Shown in pieces: positions 38,001 to 48,059 of a stretch of DNA of 64,000 bases; the first letter of the stretch is position 1, and each line of letters starts with the position of its first letter. The notes under the pieces were generated by a model. It worked only from the letters and a program-made list of their open reading frames with translations. It had not been told where the DNA came from and did not search any database. Made by a program: the position numbers and the translations under genes. The stretch is from Albugo candida. Lineage: Eukaryota > Oomycota > Peronosporomycetes > Albuginales. The stretch is from assembly GCA_040437565.1 (NCBI GenBank), contig JBDOQK010000065.1:1-64000 (forward strand), written 5' to 3'.

Positions 38001-40806
38001 CAGTGCGGCATGTTTATTCTACGATTGGGCCGGAATGTTTGATGAGGATACTTGGCACGTGGAAGACAGCGATGAACAGAGTCCTGCTCATACTCCACAA
38101 AAGGAGGGGGAAGATTCGCATTATTTCGAGGTCAAAGATGACACAGATGGTGGAACTGAAGAAGAAGATGACGAAATGGCTGAATTGTATCAAACTAAAA
38201 CAGAGAATCTTCCCAATTGTGAATCCGTATCGTACGAAAAAGAGTCCAAAACATTGCACGGAGGTAAAAGTCTTTCCATTCCATTACGCAAACAGCAAGA
38301 CGCGAAATTAATGTGTGGTTTATGCTACGGAGACGGATCACTGCACATCTATTCCGTCCCCGACTTTACAAAAATGGGAATTTTTCCTTATGTGACATTC
38401 GCTCCGAAATGCCTCGTGAATACAATGGCAACTGAATATCAACGCAACTTTGATGGGTATAGTGCTAAAGCACGACATCAAATATCGAGTAATGGCCCGC
38501 GACTCGGCTTTAGTTCTTTACCCGCTGAATCAAATGAGGGACGTATCCGTAAAGCTCATGCGATCAACTCACCCGTTGCCGATATCGCGATCCATCGCAT
38601 TGGGCCCTCCGAAGGCCAGCATAATTCTCAGCTGTTCTCGCAAATGGTGCTACTGGTATTTCTTGCTAATGGCGATCTCATCATGTACAAGGTCTTCCCA
38701 TTTTCTGCAAACACGCGAGATAGTACCCGATGCTCCTTTCATTTTGTTCGTGTCAATGAGAATCTTATCACAAGACCAAACTTACCCGTGAAGGCAATCA
38801 AAGATCATGGGAACGTTGGAACACATGATGAGAACTCTCTTGGATCTACTGAAGCGAGTACGAGTGCAATCATAGCAAAGCTACGCGCTAATTTCCGATA
38901 TCCTATGTTGACTCGATTTTTCAATGTGAACAATAACAGCGGCGTGTTTTTTCGTGGTGCTTATCCCGTTTGGATTCTACCGAATCAAGGTCAACCCGTC
39001 TTTGTTCCGTTCAACATCGCATCCGTCCCAAGTGACCAGACTCGATCGAGCAGATACAAGGTACCGGTGCTGAGCTTTACACCATTTCATCATTGGAATT
39101 GTCCCAATGGTTTCGTATACTTTCATTCGTCTGGGTCTCTGCGTGTCTGTGAGCTCCCGAGCTCTCAAAACTTCACATTGCTACCCTCTGGTAATGGATT
39201 CGTGCTTCAAAAGGTTCGATTTGGTGCCACGATCCATCATCTATTATATCTGGGAAGACATGGACCTGGAGGCGTGGCAGAAGCTCTGAAATCTCCGACT
39301 TTTGCAATGGTACTAAGCCGCAAAGTGACATTAAGCGAAGCAGAACAAGCGTACTGGAGCGAAAACAATGACGAAAATACGGGCGATGATATGTATCAAA
39401 ATGGAGGAGGAAAAGACATCGAGGAAGGTGATGATCCCAATGCTGAAGCTTTGTTGAACAGTAATGTGATGGCGCCGACCGCCGAAAAGTTTCCAGACCT
39501 GGATGTGAATGAGATGCCATTGACAGAAGAGGATGCTTATGAGCTACGAGTTGTCCAATTGGACGAGTATGGCGATTGGGCCGGTCAAGGTGTCTTTCGC
39601 GCGTACTTTGAGCGACATGAAGTCGTTTTGAGCGTCAAAATCCTCTATCTACACGACGCGTCGCTTTTGAAGAAGAATGTGGACTCCACAACGGATGAGT
39701 ATCATCGACGTAATGTTGAGACGGATACAAGTGCGAATGAAGAAGCCGAGTGGAATCGTCGCAAACGCCCGTACATTGTCATTGGCACCGGATATGTCGG
39801 ACCAAATGGCGAAGATGCCAGTGGAAAAGGCCGCTTACTGCTGTATGAATTGGACTATGCACAATACGTGGATAAGGACGGAACAACCAGTTCGAAATTA
39901 CCCAAATTGCGCTTAACCTTCATCAAGGAGCATCATCAAGGAGCGGTGACTTCCGTTATTCAATTGGGAATGTATGTGCTCGCGTCTGTGGGCTCGAAAA
40001 TGATTGTGTATGAATTCAAATCGGACCAATTGATTGGGTGTGCTTTCTACGACGCGCAAATGTTTATCACAAGTCTGAGCGTATTGAGGAAAGAGTATGT
40101 CATGTACAGCGACGTGTACAAGAGCGTGTCTTTGTTACGATGGCGACAGAAAGATAGACAGCTCCTTTTACTCGCAAAGGATTATGAGCCTCTTGCTGTG
40201 ACTACAGCGGAATTCAATATACTTGACACTCGACTGGCGCTAGTTGCAGCGGATGTGGAGGAGAATTTGCATGTTTTACAATACGCTCCACACGACATCG
40301 AATCGAGAGGAGGTCAGCGTCTACTTCGAACAAGCGACTTTCACGTTGGTGTTCAGATATCATCGATTTTCCGCAAATTGGTATATTCAAATGCATCTCA
40401 TCAACAATTCATTCCGACAAAATCACGATGCTTTGGGAATATGTATTTGAATGTACTTGGCAGTTCGGAGGGAGGCATCGCAGCACTAATCCCTGTTGCA
40501 GAACGTGTATTTCGTCGACTCTTCACATTACAGAACGTGATGATCTCAGCATTACCACAAAATTGCGCTTTGAATCCAAGAGAATTCCGCGTGATGAAGG
40601 CCAACGGACGTGTGCGAAGCGGTCGACCTGACGCGTGGTGCAAACAGAAATGGAAAAAAGGGTTTTTGGACGGCCAGGTGTTATGTCGTTTCTTGCATTT
40701 GGATTATGTCGCTCAGAAAGAGCTCGCACGATGCATCGGTACAAATCCCGAGATCATCATTCAGAATCTGTCGGAATTGCAGCGGAACACAATGTCATTT
40801 CTCTGA
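35071..40806 (+). CDS. CPSF1: Cleavage and polyadenylation specificity factor subunit 1 (CPSF160)
   Basis: A single uninterrupted 1911-codon frame starts at the ATG at 35071. CPSF160 is the scaffold of the pre-mRNA 3'-end cleavage and polyadenylation complex in the nucleus. It helps recognise the AAUAAA signal together with WDR33 and CPSF30. Here the N-terminus (DLILCGPNWLKVYRIEPY) matches the MMS1/CPSF beta-propeller start. The last 400 or so residues form the CPSF_A domain, ending FLDGQVLCRFLHLDYVAQKE and then LARCIGTNPEIIIQNLSELQ, the family's terminal signature. It is longer than the human protein (about 1440 residues). The extra length is in acidic low-complexity inserts, for example around residues 250-300 (SEDEEDEQ and VEDDEDDLPD) and 1030-1060. 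No intron is needed, unlike most neighbours. It marks the left border of the gene-dense half. Confidence 0.95.
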   Translation: MGQHFLYHSDLIPATAVHHAVYANFTNDIQPDLILCGPNWLKVYRIEPYTAESQHEGQSCRQSCSAEEDQIPPQNGNIFHLMDSFSLAGVAESLHTLTFDLSLLKPVSLADCPRKERKRRKKQAEESNYPDARSDANQGISIQSPTSIKSGKHVLLLTFALYKWVMIGYDRKTNSLVTLGLFTFEENAVGFGATLQGEKEGREQLLGSSVRPLVRIDTQVRCGAMLVYLDQIVIVPFRDSRVMDLAFLSEDEEDEQYASSEGKYKRIEKNIGADASAYSNDNTSPCESATTDVEDDEDDLPDRRNAYSKDFKSERQKSTKQERNGVSDKLEFSLDKSVKLGIKRSNHGGSNVQRGSSADSGSLLVPGGMKDLPYNLTGREFLLRLRELDIKGRVADFAFLEGYLEPTLMILHEENDRIASSGRFAIGYDTMCLTVLSITLNSRLHPVIWCVKNLPADCFRIIPCKVPIGGALLLSTNAILYFNQTQFYGIKLNVFADKTVNQSLFPCQDATYEVLEPLPDEAASAAQACLAFVEKPLSILLYDCHYDYLGSGDILLSLPDDTLYVLKMPQTSSRVLSAEEYNHTGRFILRKVASPASTASCVLVNRDNDRIFIGSRCGDSVLYKIHRQTINKRKTLLGTVVMSDGSISQNSNVEKEDTDMEAVLEEKLLALGSQMALDAADEDDAFLYGPTLSQEPTSGALPSTDCFSYESMKEDDHSLHLQAVDYIPGIGQITSMDLGVQSNADSNEQHEELVVSGGSSKDGSISVIHHGLRPIVSTAAELSGCRAMWTVVGMNTDVHDSEATRRYDSYLILSVAQRTMILRTGEEMEPLENDSGFYTCGPTLCATNLFSQRRIVQVYKQGVRVMQQAPIPTSETKESDEEARNEPLCRLVCTQEIPFAGEIESGGMNIDTTNVGIVSVDTIDPYILLLLTDGSIRLLEGDADLELTVLEPTVSYDDCNPLGVRHTKDDNKHAIGISAACLFYDWAGMFDEDTWHVEDSDEQSPAHTPQKEGEDSHYFEVKDDTDGGTEEEDDEMAELYQTKTENLPNCESVSYEKESKTLHGGKSLSIPLRKQQDAKLMCGLCYGDGSLHIYSVPDFTKMGIFPYVTFAPKCLVNTMATEYQRNFDGYSAKARHQISSNGPRLGFSSLPAESNEGRIRKAHAINSPVADIAIHRIGPSEGQHNSQLFSQMVLLVFLANGDLIMYKVFPFSANTRDSTRCSFHFVRVNENLITRPNLPVKAIKDHGNVGTHDENSLGSTEASTSAIIAKLRANFRYPMLTRFFNVNNNSGVFFRGAYPVWILPNQGQPVFVPFNIASVPSDQTRSSRYKVPVLSFTPFHHWNCPNGFVYFHSSGSLRVCELPSSQNFTLLPSGNGFVLQKVRFGATIHHLLYLGRHGPGGVAEALKSPTFAMVLSRKVTLSEAEQAYWSENNDENTGDDMYQNGGGKDIEEGDDPNAEALLNSNVMAPTAEKFPDLDVNEMPLTEEDAYELRVVQLDEYGDWAGQGVFRAYFERHEVVLSVKILYLHDASLLKKNVDSTTDEYHRRNVETDTSANEEAEWNRRKRPYIVIGTGYVGPNGEDASGKGRLLLYELDYAQYVDKDGTTSSKLPKLRLTFIKEHHQGAVTSVIQLGMYVLASVGSKMIVYEFKSDQLIGCAFYDAQMFITSLSVLRKEYVMYSDVYKSVSLLRWRQKDRQLLLLAKDYEPLAVTTAEFNILDTRLALVAADVEENLHVLQYAPHDIESRGGQRLLRTSDFHVGVQISSIFRKLVYSNASHQQFIPTKSRCFGNMYLNVLGSSEGGIAALIPVAERVFRRLFTLQNVMISALPQNCALNPREFRVMKANGRVRSGRPDAWCKQKWKKGFLDGQVLCRFLHLDYVAQKELARCIGTNPEIIIQNLSELQRNTMSFL

Positions 40807-41908
40807 GATCGTTGTGCAGTGAATAATATGAACGGTGTTCTCACGACATTCTAAGACGCTAAATAGGAGATGTGTTGTTCCCTTGTAAGCGATAATTGCA
40901 GAGTTGTATGTAACGCATTCGCACTATGACCACTTGACGCCGTCATAGCTGTGTTGTATTCCACAGAGTGTTGCGGTGTGGGCATTGTTTGTACAGAGAA
41001 TTGACTGTTGACAGAGGAACGAATGGCTCGAAATGGTGGACGCTGTGTGGATACTAAAGCGTATGCGATCACTTTGCAATAGCTATCCGGTACGATCAGC
41101 ATACACGCTGGTGCAAGTGCTTGTAATGTATACGGAATTGCTGCTGGTATATGTCGTATACAGTCATGAGCGTGCAGTAGTAGAGATGTCTTCAACACGC
41201 AAGAAAGACAGTCATGGATATAGTTCTACCACGATGTGACCATCAAGCATTTCGGATCTTTCCAGAACATGATTCTACCTCCAGTCTTCTTTTGCTTGTA
41301 TGCCCCCGATGACCAAGTAATGCAACTGGCCACATAGCAATGCCACCGCCTTATCCAGGTTACGATCAGTTAGCCAAGCCAAGTTTACCCATCACAACTC
41401 CGAGTCAGTGTGCTTCTCCAAACAAGGTGTTTCTGTCTTTGTCGCGTTTTTCTTCCACAAATCCTTCGTCAAGCAATCCAGATGACAACTTCATCCATAG
41501 CTTGGTTGACTCTCTTGTTTAGTAAAAAAAGGTACGTCCAAACCTATCCTTCTGAAAATCTAGAAAGAGATCTTGCAGCGATATGTCGAAGGGATCTCGT
41601 ACGTTAAATACGTGCGTAATCGGTTCCTCACTAGATACGTAAACGGTACCAAACCCATCTCACGGACCACTTTTCAGTTGGAATAATATCTGACGTCAAC
41701 TTCACGGGAATGTTACGCAAGAATCAGACCACGTCAGTTCAACGGATACAAAATTTCGCTGTCGATCGTTATCCAACAATCTCTTGCACCTTAGCCCAGT
41801 CCGCTTTCGATCAACGGATCGCTAAAATCACTCGTTGAATATTTTTATCCCGCTTTTGCATTTTATCGTTTAGTAGAACCGACACATTCACTATTCGTTC
41901 CGAGTGCT
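40807..41908. other. Intergenic, two weak ORFs only
   Basis: About 1.1 kb between CPSF160 and the secreted-like gene. A minus frame (41198-40851, 115 codons) and a plus frame (41340-41522, MPPPYPGYDQLAKPSLPITT) are open. Neither shows a recognisable domain or a convincing splice partner, so neither is called as a gene. Confidence 0.5.
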
Positions 41909-42904
41909 ATGTTTATTGTAACCGCGCAACTGTGGATCTTTGCATTGCGCTATTCACTTGGGGGGCGGGCTCCTCATAAAGTTACGTATGCGCATCAAGT
42001 TCGTCCTAATGTCGAGCAAGTGCACGAGGTCGGTGTCCTTGCTAGCCATGTGTTTGAGGAGATCAAGTACAGGAATTATCCATCTGATCTTCAATTCAAC
42101 GGCTATATATTGGTAGTTCGTCAAATTCAACCGACTGAGAACAGCAACGTCAAAAATCTTATTGGAGCGGGCCATGGATTCGAACGTATTAAACGGATTT
42201 TTGTAATGAAGTCGGAAGACAAGGAACGAATGAAAGCTTTGCATCAGATAAACTGCGAAACAGTGGAATTCGATTTTTCGCTGCTCGAAGATGCAAGGGC
42301 TGATCATTATCAAATTATTGAATTCAAGTGGAATTTTGACCGTTCTCATCCGAGTTTGTATATTTCTCATCGTAAAAAGCTTTCAGCTTTTCTTACACGT
42401 ACTCCTTTCCAACACAACAGTTTGGAACTGCCTCGAACCCTCGGTCATCTCGACGCCAAGTTCGAAACACAAGAAATTGTGCAAACAGTGGTTTTTCGTT
42501 ATGGGCAATTACGCAGCTTTTTTCCGTCATGGGCATACGAAAAGCTTTTAATAGCACTTTCGCGTCGACAGATTAATACTCGCTTTGAGAACCCAATGAG
42601 CTTCGATTCTGACGAATTTAAAAACTTGGACCTGCCGACCTTCAAGTTTACCCTCGAAAATCATGCGGACCACTACTACCTCACAAAGGAAAACTTCTTT
42701 GAAGTACATCCGTTCACCAAACGGTACCACCTTATTGTCTTAATGTCACATGCACCTAGTTGCTGGGTCATCGGCGCTACATTCTCTAAAACTTACGATA
42801 CCACGCTCTTGAGGCCACCCAATGGAATTACTAAATATGGATTCGCTCCAGTCAATAATCCCTCAGGTTCCAATAATTTTATGACGTCAAATTCATCAAA
42901 CTGA
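41909..42904 (+). CDS. Secreted-like orphan protein, possibly frameshifted near its end
   Basis: A 331-codon frame from the ATG at 41909. The first 20 residues (MFIVTAQLWIFALRYSLGG) are hydrophobic and could be a signal peptide or anchor. The rest is soluble and aromatic/basic, with segments such as GAGHGFERIKRIFVMKSEDK and YLTKENFFEVHPFTKRYHLI. I do not recognise a domain. No RxLR or CHxC leader is visible. Directly at the end, the +2 frame continues for about 48 codons (YDVKFIKLKSFSLRFRRHHG to LSAIALPRVK, stop near 43020) after a TAA at its left edge. This suggests that a recent 1-2 bp change truncated the protein, or that the true C-terminus is missing from this model. No splice site explains the switch. 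It is flanked by retroelement debris, a typical setting for lineage-specific secreted proteins (inference). Confidence 0.55.
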   Translation: MFIVTAQLWIFALRYSLGGRAPHKVTYAHQVRPNVEQVHEVGVLASHVFEEIKYRNYPSDLQFNGYILVVRQIQPTENSNVKNLIGAGHGFERIKRIFVMKSEDKERMKALHQINCETVEFDFSLLEDARADHYQIIEFKWNFDRSHPSLYISHRKKLSAFLTRTPFQHNSLELPRTLGHLDAKFETQEIVQTVVFRYGQLRSFFPSWAYEKLLIALSRRQINTRFENPMSFDSDEFKNLDLPTFKFTLENHADHYYLTKENFFEVHPFTKRYHLIVLMSHAPSCWVIGATFSKTYDTTLLRPPNGITKYGFAPVNNPSGSNNFMTSNSSN

Positions 42905-43059
42905 AGTCATTTTCTCTTCGTTTTCGTCGACATCACGGGCTCTCGTTGCAAGACATTGTGAAAGAATTTCCTGGCAGCAAGATCGACAAGCTCTCTGCTA
43001 TTGCTTTACCTCGCGTTAAATGATCGAATCGCTTGTTTAAGCTCGATAAATCAAGAATA

Positions 43060-43990
43060 GATGCTTTTCAACTTATGTGTTTGCCAATGCATGAACGTCA
43101 GTCAATTCAATCGTTTGACACGAATCCAGTTCTGGCCTTTTGAGAATGAAAGACAAATCATTCAGCTATATTGTGGTGACATTCATCGAGACTATAGCCA
43201 GTCAATGGTTAGATTGCGCACCATAAATATTGTCGCTAATTGCGCAATCTTCTCATTTACTCATGAGCGTATACTGTAAGCAGAATGCAGCAGCTTTTTT
43301 GAAAGTCTCGTACATGAATGTGTACCGTGTTGTCCAGAACGCTATCTGTCCGTACATTTTCGACATAGCAATGGATCATCGCATCGGTTCTCGGGACGTA
43401 AGCCTGAACCAAGGGCTGCAATGGCTGAATCTATCCATTGAGACAAAAAGATGGTTCAACACAATCATGAAATTCGGCGGCTGTCCACAATTCGGTACCA
43501 TGTTCCCATAACCTACCATGCCGAGCCGAAGAAGCGTTATCTGTTGCTGCTAGATTTGATAGTATTTGAAGCTGCAANNNNNNNNNNNNNNNNNNNNNNN
43601 NNNNNNNNNNNNNNNNNNNNNNNNNNNNNNNNNNNNNNNNNNNNNNNNNNNNNNNNNNNNNNNNNNNNNNNNNNNNNCCATTGAGACAAAAAGATGGTTC
43701 AACACAATCATGAAATTCGGCGGCTGTCCACAATTCGGTACCATGTTCCCATAACCTACCATGCCGAGCCGAAGAAGCGTTATCTGTTGCTGCTAGATTT
43801 GATAGTATTTGAAGCTGCAAGTCGTCAGCATTTCGACGGCACATTGCCTGAGGCGATCGACATGGACTGGCTGATGAGCAGCATCGAGTCTTCGCTGGCC
43901 CTCTCGTGTGCTGTAGGTAGCAAGAAGAGGTATGCATGTAGAAAAACGGATGAGCTCAGTTTCCGCCTCATGTAGCTGCAGTTCCAGCTG
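43060..43990 (+). mobile_element. Possible retroelement gag-like relic, split by gap
   Basis: The plus strand gives a 93-codon stretch (43694-43975; MDWLMSSIESSLALSCAVGS followed by a Cys and basic residues) and frame-shifted pieces on both sides. The pattern weakly resembles the end of an LTR-element gag before its zinc knuckle, but no CCHC motif is present. The 43578-43677 gap duplicates about 140 bp. Low-confidence call. Confidence 0.25.
43578..43677. other. Assembly gap, 100 N, duplicated flanks
   Basis: About 140 bp (about 43437-43577) recur at 43678-43818, with no difference noticed by eye. Confidence 0.97.
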
Positions 43991-44429
43991 GGGGGTCAAC
44001 GCACCGAGACAGTTTCAGACGTAACTCTGCTCTTTCCAAATTGGATCATGAGGCCTTGTGAATAGGAACAACTCGACCAAAGGTTTCTGCTGTGAATTGC
44101 ACGAATTCATGTCGGATACCGTCGACGATACTGCGGTCAGCGACTTTAGTCGCGTGATCGGCAAAAAAAAAGTATGCTGAGGCAAAGGTTTGCCACAAGT
44201 TACTCGAATTTGATGAGAACACTCGTCGAATGGAAGCGATTCGGAGTAGAGGGAGCTCATACGCTGTCTCTTCATCACTCTATGACGCTTAGGATTGTAA
44301 AGGACAAGAGTGAAGGACAATATGAAGGCAATTCAAGGTGTTTTTTTCCTTTGTTACCTGGTCCCTCTAGATTCTCAGGACATTGGGAAATGAGAACCAT
44401 TTGACATACATGGCATCATTGATATAGTT

Positions 44430-44850
44430 TATCCGCTCCACATACAAATCTTCAATGCGGATATTTCGCTGTGGATTATAACAAACAAGTAGAAGCTCTG
44501 CTGTACGTTACAACACTCAGCGTTTTGATAACTATCCGCTACAGTGTCAGACATCGTCGCTATACTACAAAGAATGCCTATCTGAAATGATTTGTCCAGC
44601 GCCTAATGAATCTCGTCGTATCGGTCATGATGGTGATATTAATCGAATGGCTCGATCAGTTATTGATGATGATGCGAGAGAATCTACAAAATTCAAGCAA
44701 TTACGAGGTTGTAGGAACCATTTGCTTGTATGGAATCGCCAGGGCAACGTTGTCGTCGTTAACCCACTTTGAACAATTAGCGTTGACTTTAGAGGCAGTC
44801 ACAAGCCATACCAAAGGAAATTCCTACTGAGAGTTCTCATCAATGTCACG
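44430..44850 (+). mobile_element. LINE 3'-region relic, second copy
   Basis: Homologous by eye to 32900-33420, with shared ordered cores around tagaagctctgctgtac and tatcggtcatgatgg. It ends about 50 bp before the PIG-X/Pbn1 start codon, so this insertion lies in that gene's upstream region. Confidence 0.5.
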
Positions 44851-44896
44851 ACGACAATTTGATTGGATAGATTGATAGAATCATATCGTCATCGCT

Positions 44897-46895
44897 ATGA
44901 GAAGGGATCTCGCAACCTGTTTTCTTCTTTGTTTGTGCTCCTGCTCCTATCCTCTGCAATACATACACGCACTCATCACTGTATGGCCGTACAGCGTAAG
45001 CGATCGCGTGGAGATCACAACGGGTATGTTACAAACATGTGTGAGATCGTGTGGCATTATAATGCGACGTGGCTTGCAGATAACCTCGTGAATGCTACGT
45101 CTGGTCCATTACTAACGCTAGAGATCGTGGGCGCACTACCTGTTCAACGTTTCCACTCATTCAATCTGAGTGAAGCACCCCAATGCGCGCTTCTCCTCGA
45201 TAGAATAGAATCGATCGATGTACGTTCCTCCGCGACGGCGAGCGCTCCTTTTTTTGTAATGTGATGCGAATAGGTCGCCATTGTTCAACCATCAGTGCGT
45301 ATTCCTACATTACAGCGTCTATTTGAGCAGCATCCATTGTTTTCCATTTACACAATTGGCGCTCAAGTCTCGATGAGTCTGCGAGCTCCTAACGAACAAC
45401 TAATGCAACTGGCGGAGTCGTGTCGCTTTCAGCTCGATAGGCATGTTCAGCAAGTCATGCGTCAAATATTCGACACAGCAATGCCACCGCATTATCAGCT
45501 TACGAGATCAGTCGGTGAAAAGCATCATCCGGAAGGTATCTATGACAACGAGGAGCAGGTGTGCTTTTCGAAGCAAGGACCATTTTTTAATGCAAACGAA
45601 GCTCGGAAAGCTGTTGCGAGAGTAGTGCGAGACACTATCGATTCAAAAGATCAGGCAAACGCTCTAATCAGCGCTCTCTATGAGCCTGGAGTGTCGGAAT
45701 TGTTGACTTATATTTCGTTACGGCGCAATGAAAGCGTATCACACACTCCAGACGTTTGGAAAGTGGAACTGGTTCATACATGGAAAACGTCGAGCAAAAG
45801 TATCAGCTTCAGCAAAACGCTGATCCAGCAAGGTCTTGTCCGAGTGGTACATCGTCTCGATCCACGTATGATTGGTATTAGTATCGCTCGATGTCAAGTC
45901 TCATTGATTTTGTGCAATAGTAATGTATCGGACATTGAATGAAGCGGTAGTGCCATCGACTCTTGCTCGTGGTCAGCTGCAGCCGATCGCTGGAATATTC
46001 TCTACTTTTACAGCAAGTCCTCACGTGTCACTCGTTGGTCAAGGTATCTAATCTCTATTGCTTCTCAGCATGCTGAATACATCCTGATACTGCTCCAGGT
46101 TTTCATCAGGAATACCGGGTAAGACTCTCGTTGGCTACCACAACAAGAAACTCTCTCAAAGAGCGTTGCGGGAATCATTCAAAGTGGTCGATTCGGTTTT
46201 TTGTCCTTCTTTCGAATGATATATATCTTGATCTGGATGAATTGCGGGTACACAATGTGATACGCTGCTTGATAATCGGAGTTCTCTGATTGATATCCAT
46301 ACGTATAGCGTCTTGAACGATTTGGAAAGCTCAAATTCCAGGCATTCTCCAATTATATCGATATCGAGCGTCCATCTTCAGTTTCATCTCAACACTTTGT
46401 GTCATTGACCTTTCCGATGTAAGGGCATCCGATTACGACGTGGCCACTAAAAGACTAACTCGGCACAAATGTAGAAACCTGACGACCAATTCGGACACAT
46501 TCGAATTCCAATTCCCAATACACATGCGGTACCAAACTCCGTCACTAAAGCTTCGGTATCGCAACGCCACAATCTTTTCTCCCGAAATATTTCTATCATG
46601 TCTACCACAACTTCACAAGTCAATCGACAAAACCACGTCCTTGGCCACCACGCCTTTGATCGTTGAAAGAAATTCCGTATCTGAACAAAAAGATCATCTT
46701 TACGCATTTCCTTGGTTCCGAATCACACTCCAGTCTCAACTTGGCGCAATCCAAAGTCCGGTCCCGGTAGGGTATCTTCCTGATGGAGAAATCGTCAGCA
46801 TTGTCACGTTTACAATCACGTTTGTTGGCGCAATGCTTCTTATCGTTGCAGTTCTATGGAAATCACCACCTAAAGACCGTCGAAAAGCCGACTAA
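44897..46895 (+). CDS. PIGX: PIG-X/Pbn1-like subunit of GPI mannosyltransferase I
   Basis: PIG-X/Pbn1 stabilises PIG-M, which adds the first mannose to the GPI precursor in the ER. Predicted exons: 44897-45023, 45080-45255, 45316-45865, 45921-46043, 46099-46247, 46309-46418, 46475-46895 (551 aa). Introns are 55-61 bp and all join in frame. The N-terminus MRRDLATCFLLCLCSCSY is a signal peptide, which is why I chose this start. The family signature is in the second half: GQGFHQEYR, then FFVLLSNDIYLDLDELR, then FQFPIHMRYQTPS. A luminal part is followed by VSIVTFTITFVGAMLLIVAV, a single C-terminal membrane segment, and a basic tail KDRRKAD. It is longer than human PIG-X and nearer fungal Pbn1. 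Exon 2 could instead end at 45219 (GTACGT donor). The 5' flank is a LINE relic, and the 3' end is 51 bp from a convergent gene. Confidence 0.8.
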
Positions 46896-46946
46896 GTGAA
46901 GTCTTGCACCGCAGATGGATCGTAGAAAGCAGCCAAATACATCAAA

Positions 46947-47870
46947 TCAGTTTGCCTGCATCATTTGTAATGCCAAGTTCGCATGATCTAATACGGAAAC
47001 TGTGTATCGATTCATTCTTGTCGCTTGCAATGCACGTGTGATCGGAGTCGGAGGGAGAGAATCTGGTGTAACGGACCCCAACAGCCCCAAAGTCGCTTCA
47101 TCATCTCTTTTGCAGCCGTAGTCTACAGCGACACGGAAGAGATTCAAAGGAATTGAAGAGTGCATCATTTGACGCATTTTTTGTGTCATGGAATCAGGTA
47201 AGCACGAAGACTCTTGCTCTAGGTACTCTACTGCCCATCCTAACTCTACATACTCAATCGTCTCATTCCTCTGACCAGAATCCGCGACATAGACGCCAAG
47301 CTGATGCATCATATCGATAAATTCAAAGCGGTCATCTGGAGACGTTAATGGCGTTTGTGTGACACACATTCGACACTTTTGACTTTTTGCACGACATCCT
47401 GGAAGAATGCGGTTGACCACATGAATGAGTTGTCTGTACGTTCGTTTCACAAAGCTTGCATCGTGTGTCGCTTCAATGTTGTCTGAAGATGTATGAGGAG
47501 ACCCCTTTTGTGAGCACTCTGCCCATTGGCCATGTTCCATACTTTTATCCATAAGTGCGACCCAAAATGTAGTGAATTTCTGATCGGACAAAGAAACGAA
47601 TGAATTTCTCAGACGTTCCAGTGAGTCTGCTGCCTTTGATGGGTACAAATGTCGATGTAAATTGCCATAGTAATGCTGGATTGTTTTCACACAGTAACGG
47701 GCATGATTTTCAGCAATTCGATACATTATGAATGCAAATGCTCGAATAATTACTCGCTCAATGTTGGTGAGTGCTTTAAGAGCTCCACAAGGAAGGTACA
47801 GAAGATTTGACTGCATATAATTTTGAGAGACGTCGTCAAGGACACGTGAGGAATCAGAATCAATCATCAT
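46947..47870 (-). CDS. Unrecognised 307-aa protein
   Basis: The frame is open from the ATG at 47870 (MMIDSDSSRVLDDV) to 46947. It is largely alpha-helical by eye, with ALTNIERVIIRAFAFIMYRI, a Cys cluster (CRAKSQKCRMC) near residue 165, and a hydrophobic-acidic C-terminus. I do not recognise the family. The same frame stays open for about 44 codons upstream of 47870 without a Met, so an upstream exon is possible, but no clean acceptor was found. It converges on PIG-X (51 bp apart) and diverges from the FAM21-like gene, with 189 bp between start codons. Confidence 0.6.
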   Translation of the reverse strand: MMIDSDSSRVLDDVSQNYMQSNLLYLPCGALKALTNIERVIIRAFAFIMYRIAENHARYCVKTIQHYYGNLHRHLYPSKAADSLERLRNSFVSLSDQKFTTFWVALMDKSMEHGQWAECSQKGSPHTSSDNIEATHDASFVKRTYRQLIHVVNRILPGCRAKSQKCRMCVTQTPLTSPDDRFEFIDMMHQLGVYVADSGQRNETIEYVELGWAVEYLEQESSCLPDSMTQKMRQMMHSSIPLNLFRVAVDYGCKRDDEATLGLLGSVTPDSLPPTPITRALQATRMNRYTVSVLDHANLALQMMQAN

Positions 47871-48059
47871 GATTGCCGGTTCCAGTTGATCGCAAAGTAC
47901 ACGAAGAAACGGTCGATTAAGATATTCTTCTCGATATCCTTTATCGGGGTCTTTTATTGAGACGAAGACTGTCTGTTTCAGACTGTCATACTTTATGAAC
48001 GACGTTTACCTTACTGCTTTATGGACGCATATTGCGCAATTTCCTCTTAGGCAGATATT

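Noticed and set aside
40851-41198. 115-codon minus ORF downstream of CPSF160
   Set aside because: No recognisable domain and no support from splice sites. It overlaps competing plus ORFs in an intergenic stretch.
41340-41522. 60-codon plus ORF starting MPPPYPGYDQLAKP, like a proline-rich tail
   Set aside because: No upstream exon could be joined in frame, and low complexity makes chance likely.
44863-45264. 133-codon plus ORF as the first exon of PIG-X
   Set aside because: It starts with TTG. The overlapping ATG frame at 44897 gives a signal peptide and joins in frame through a 56-bp intron.
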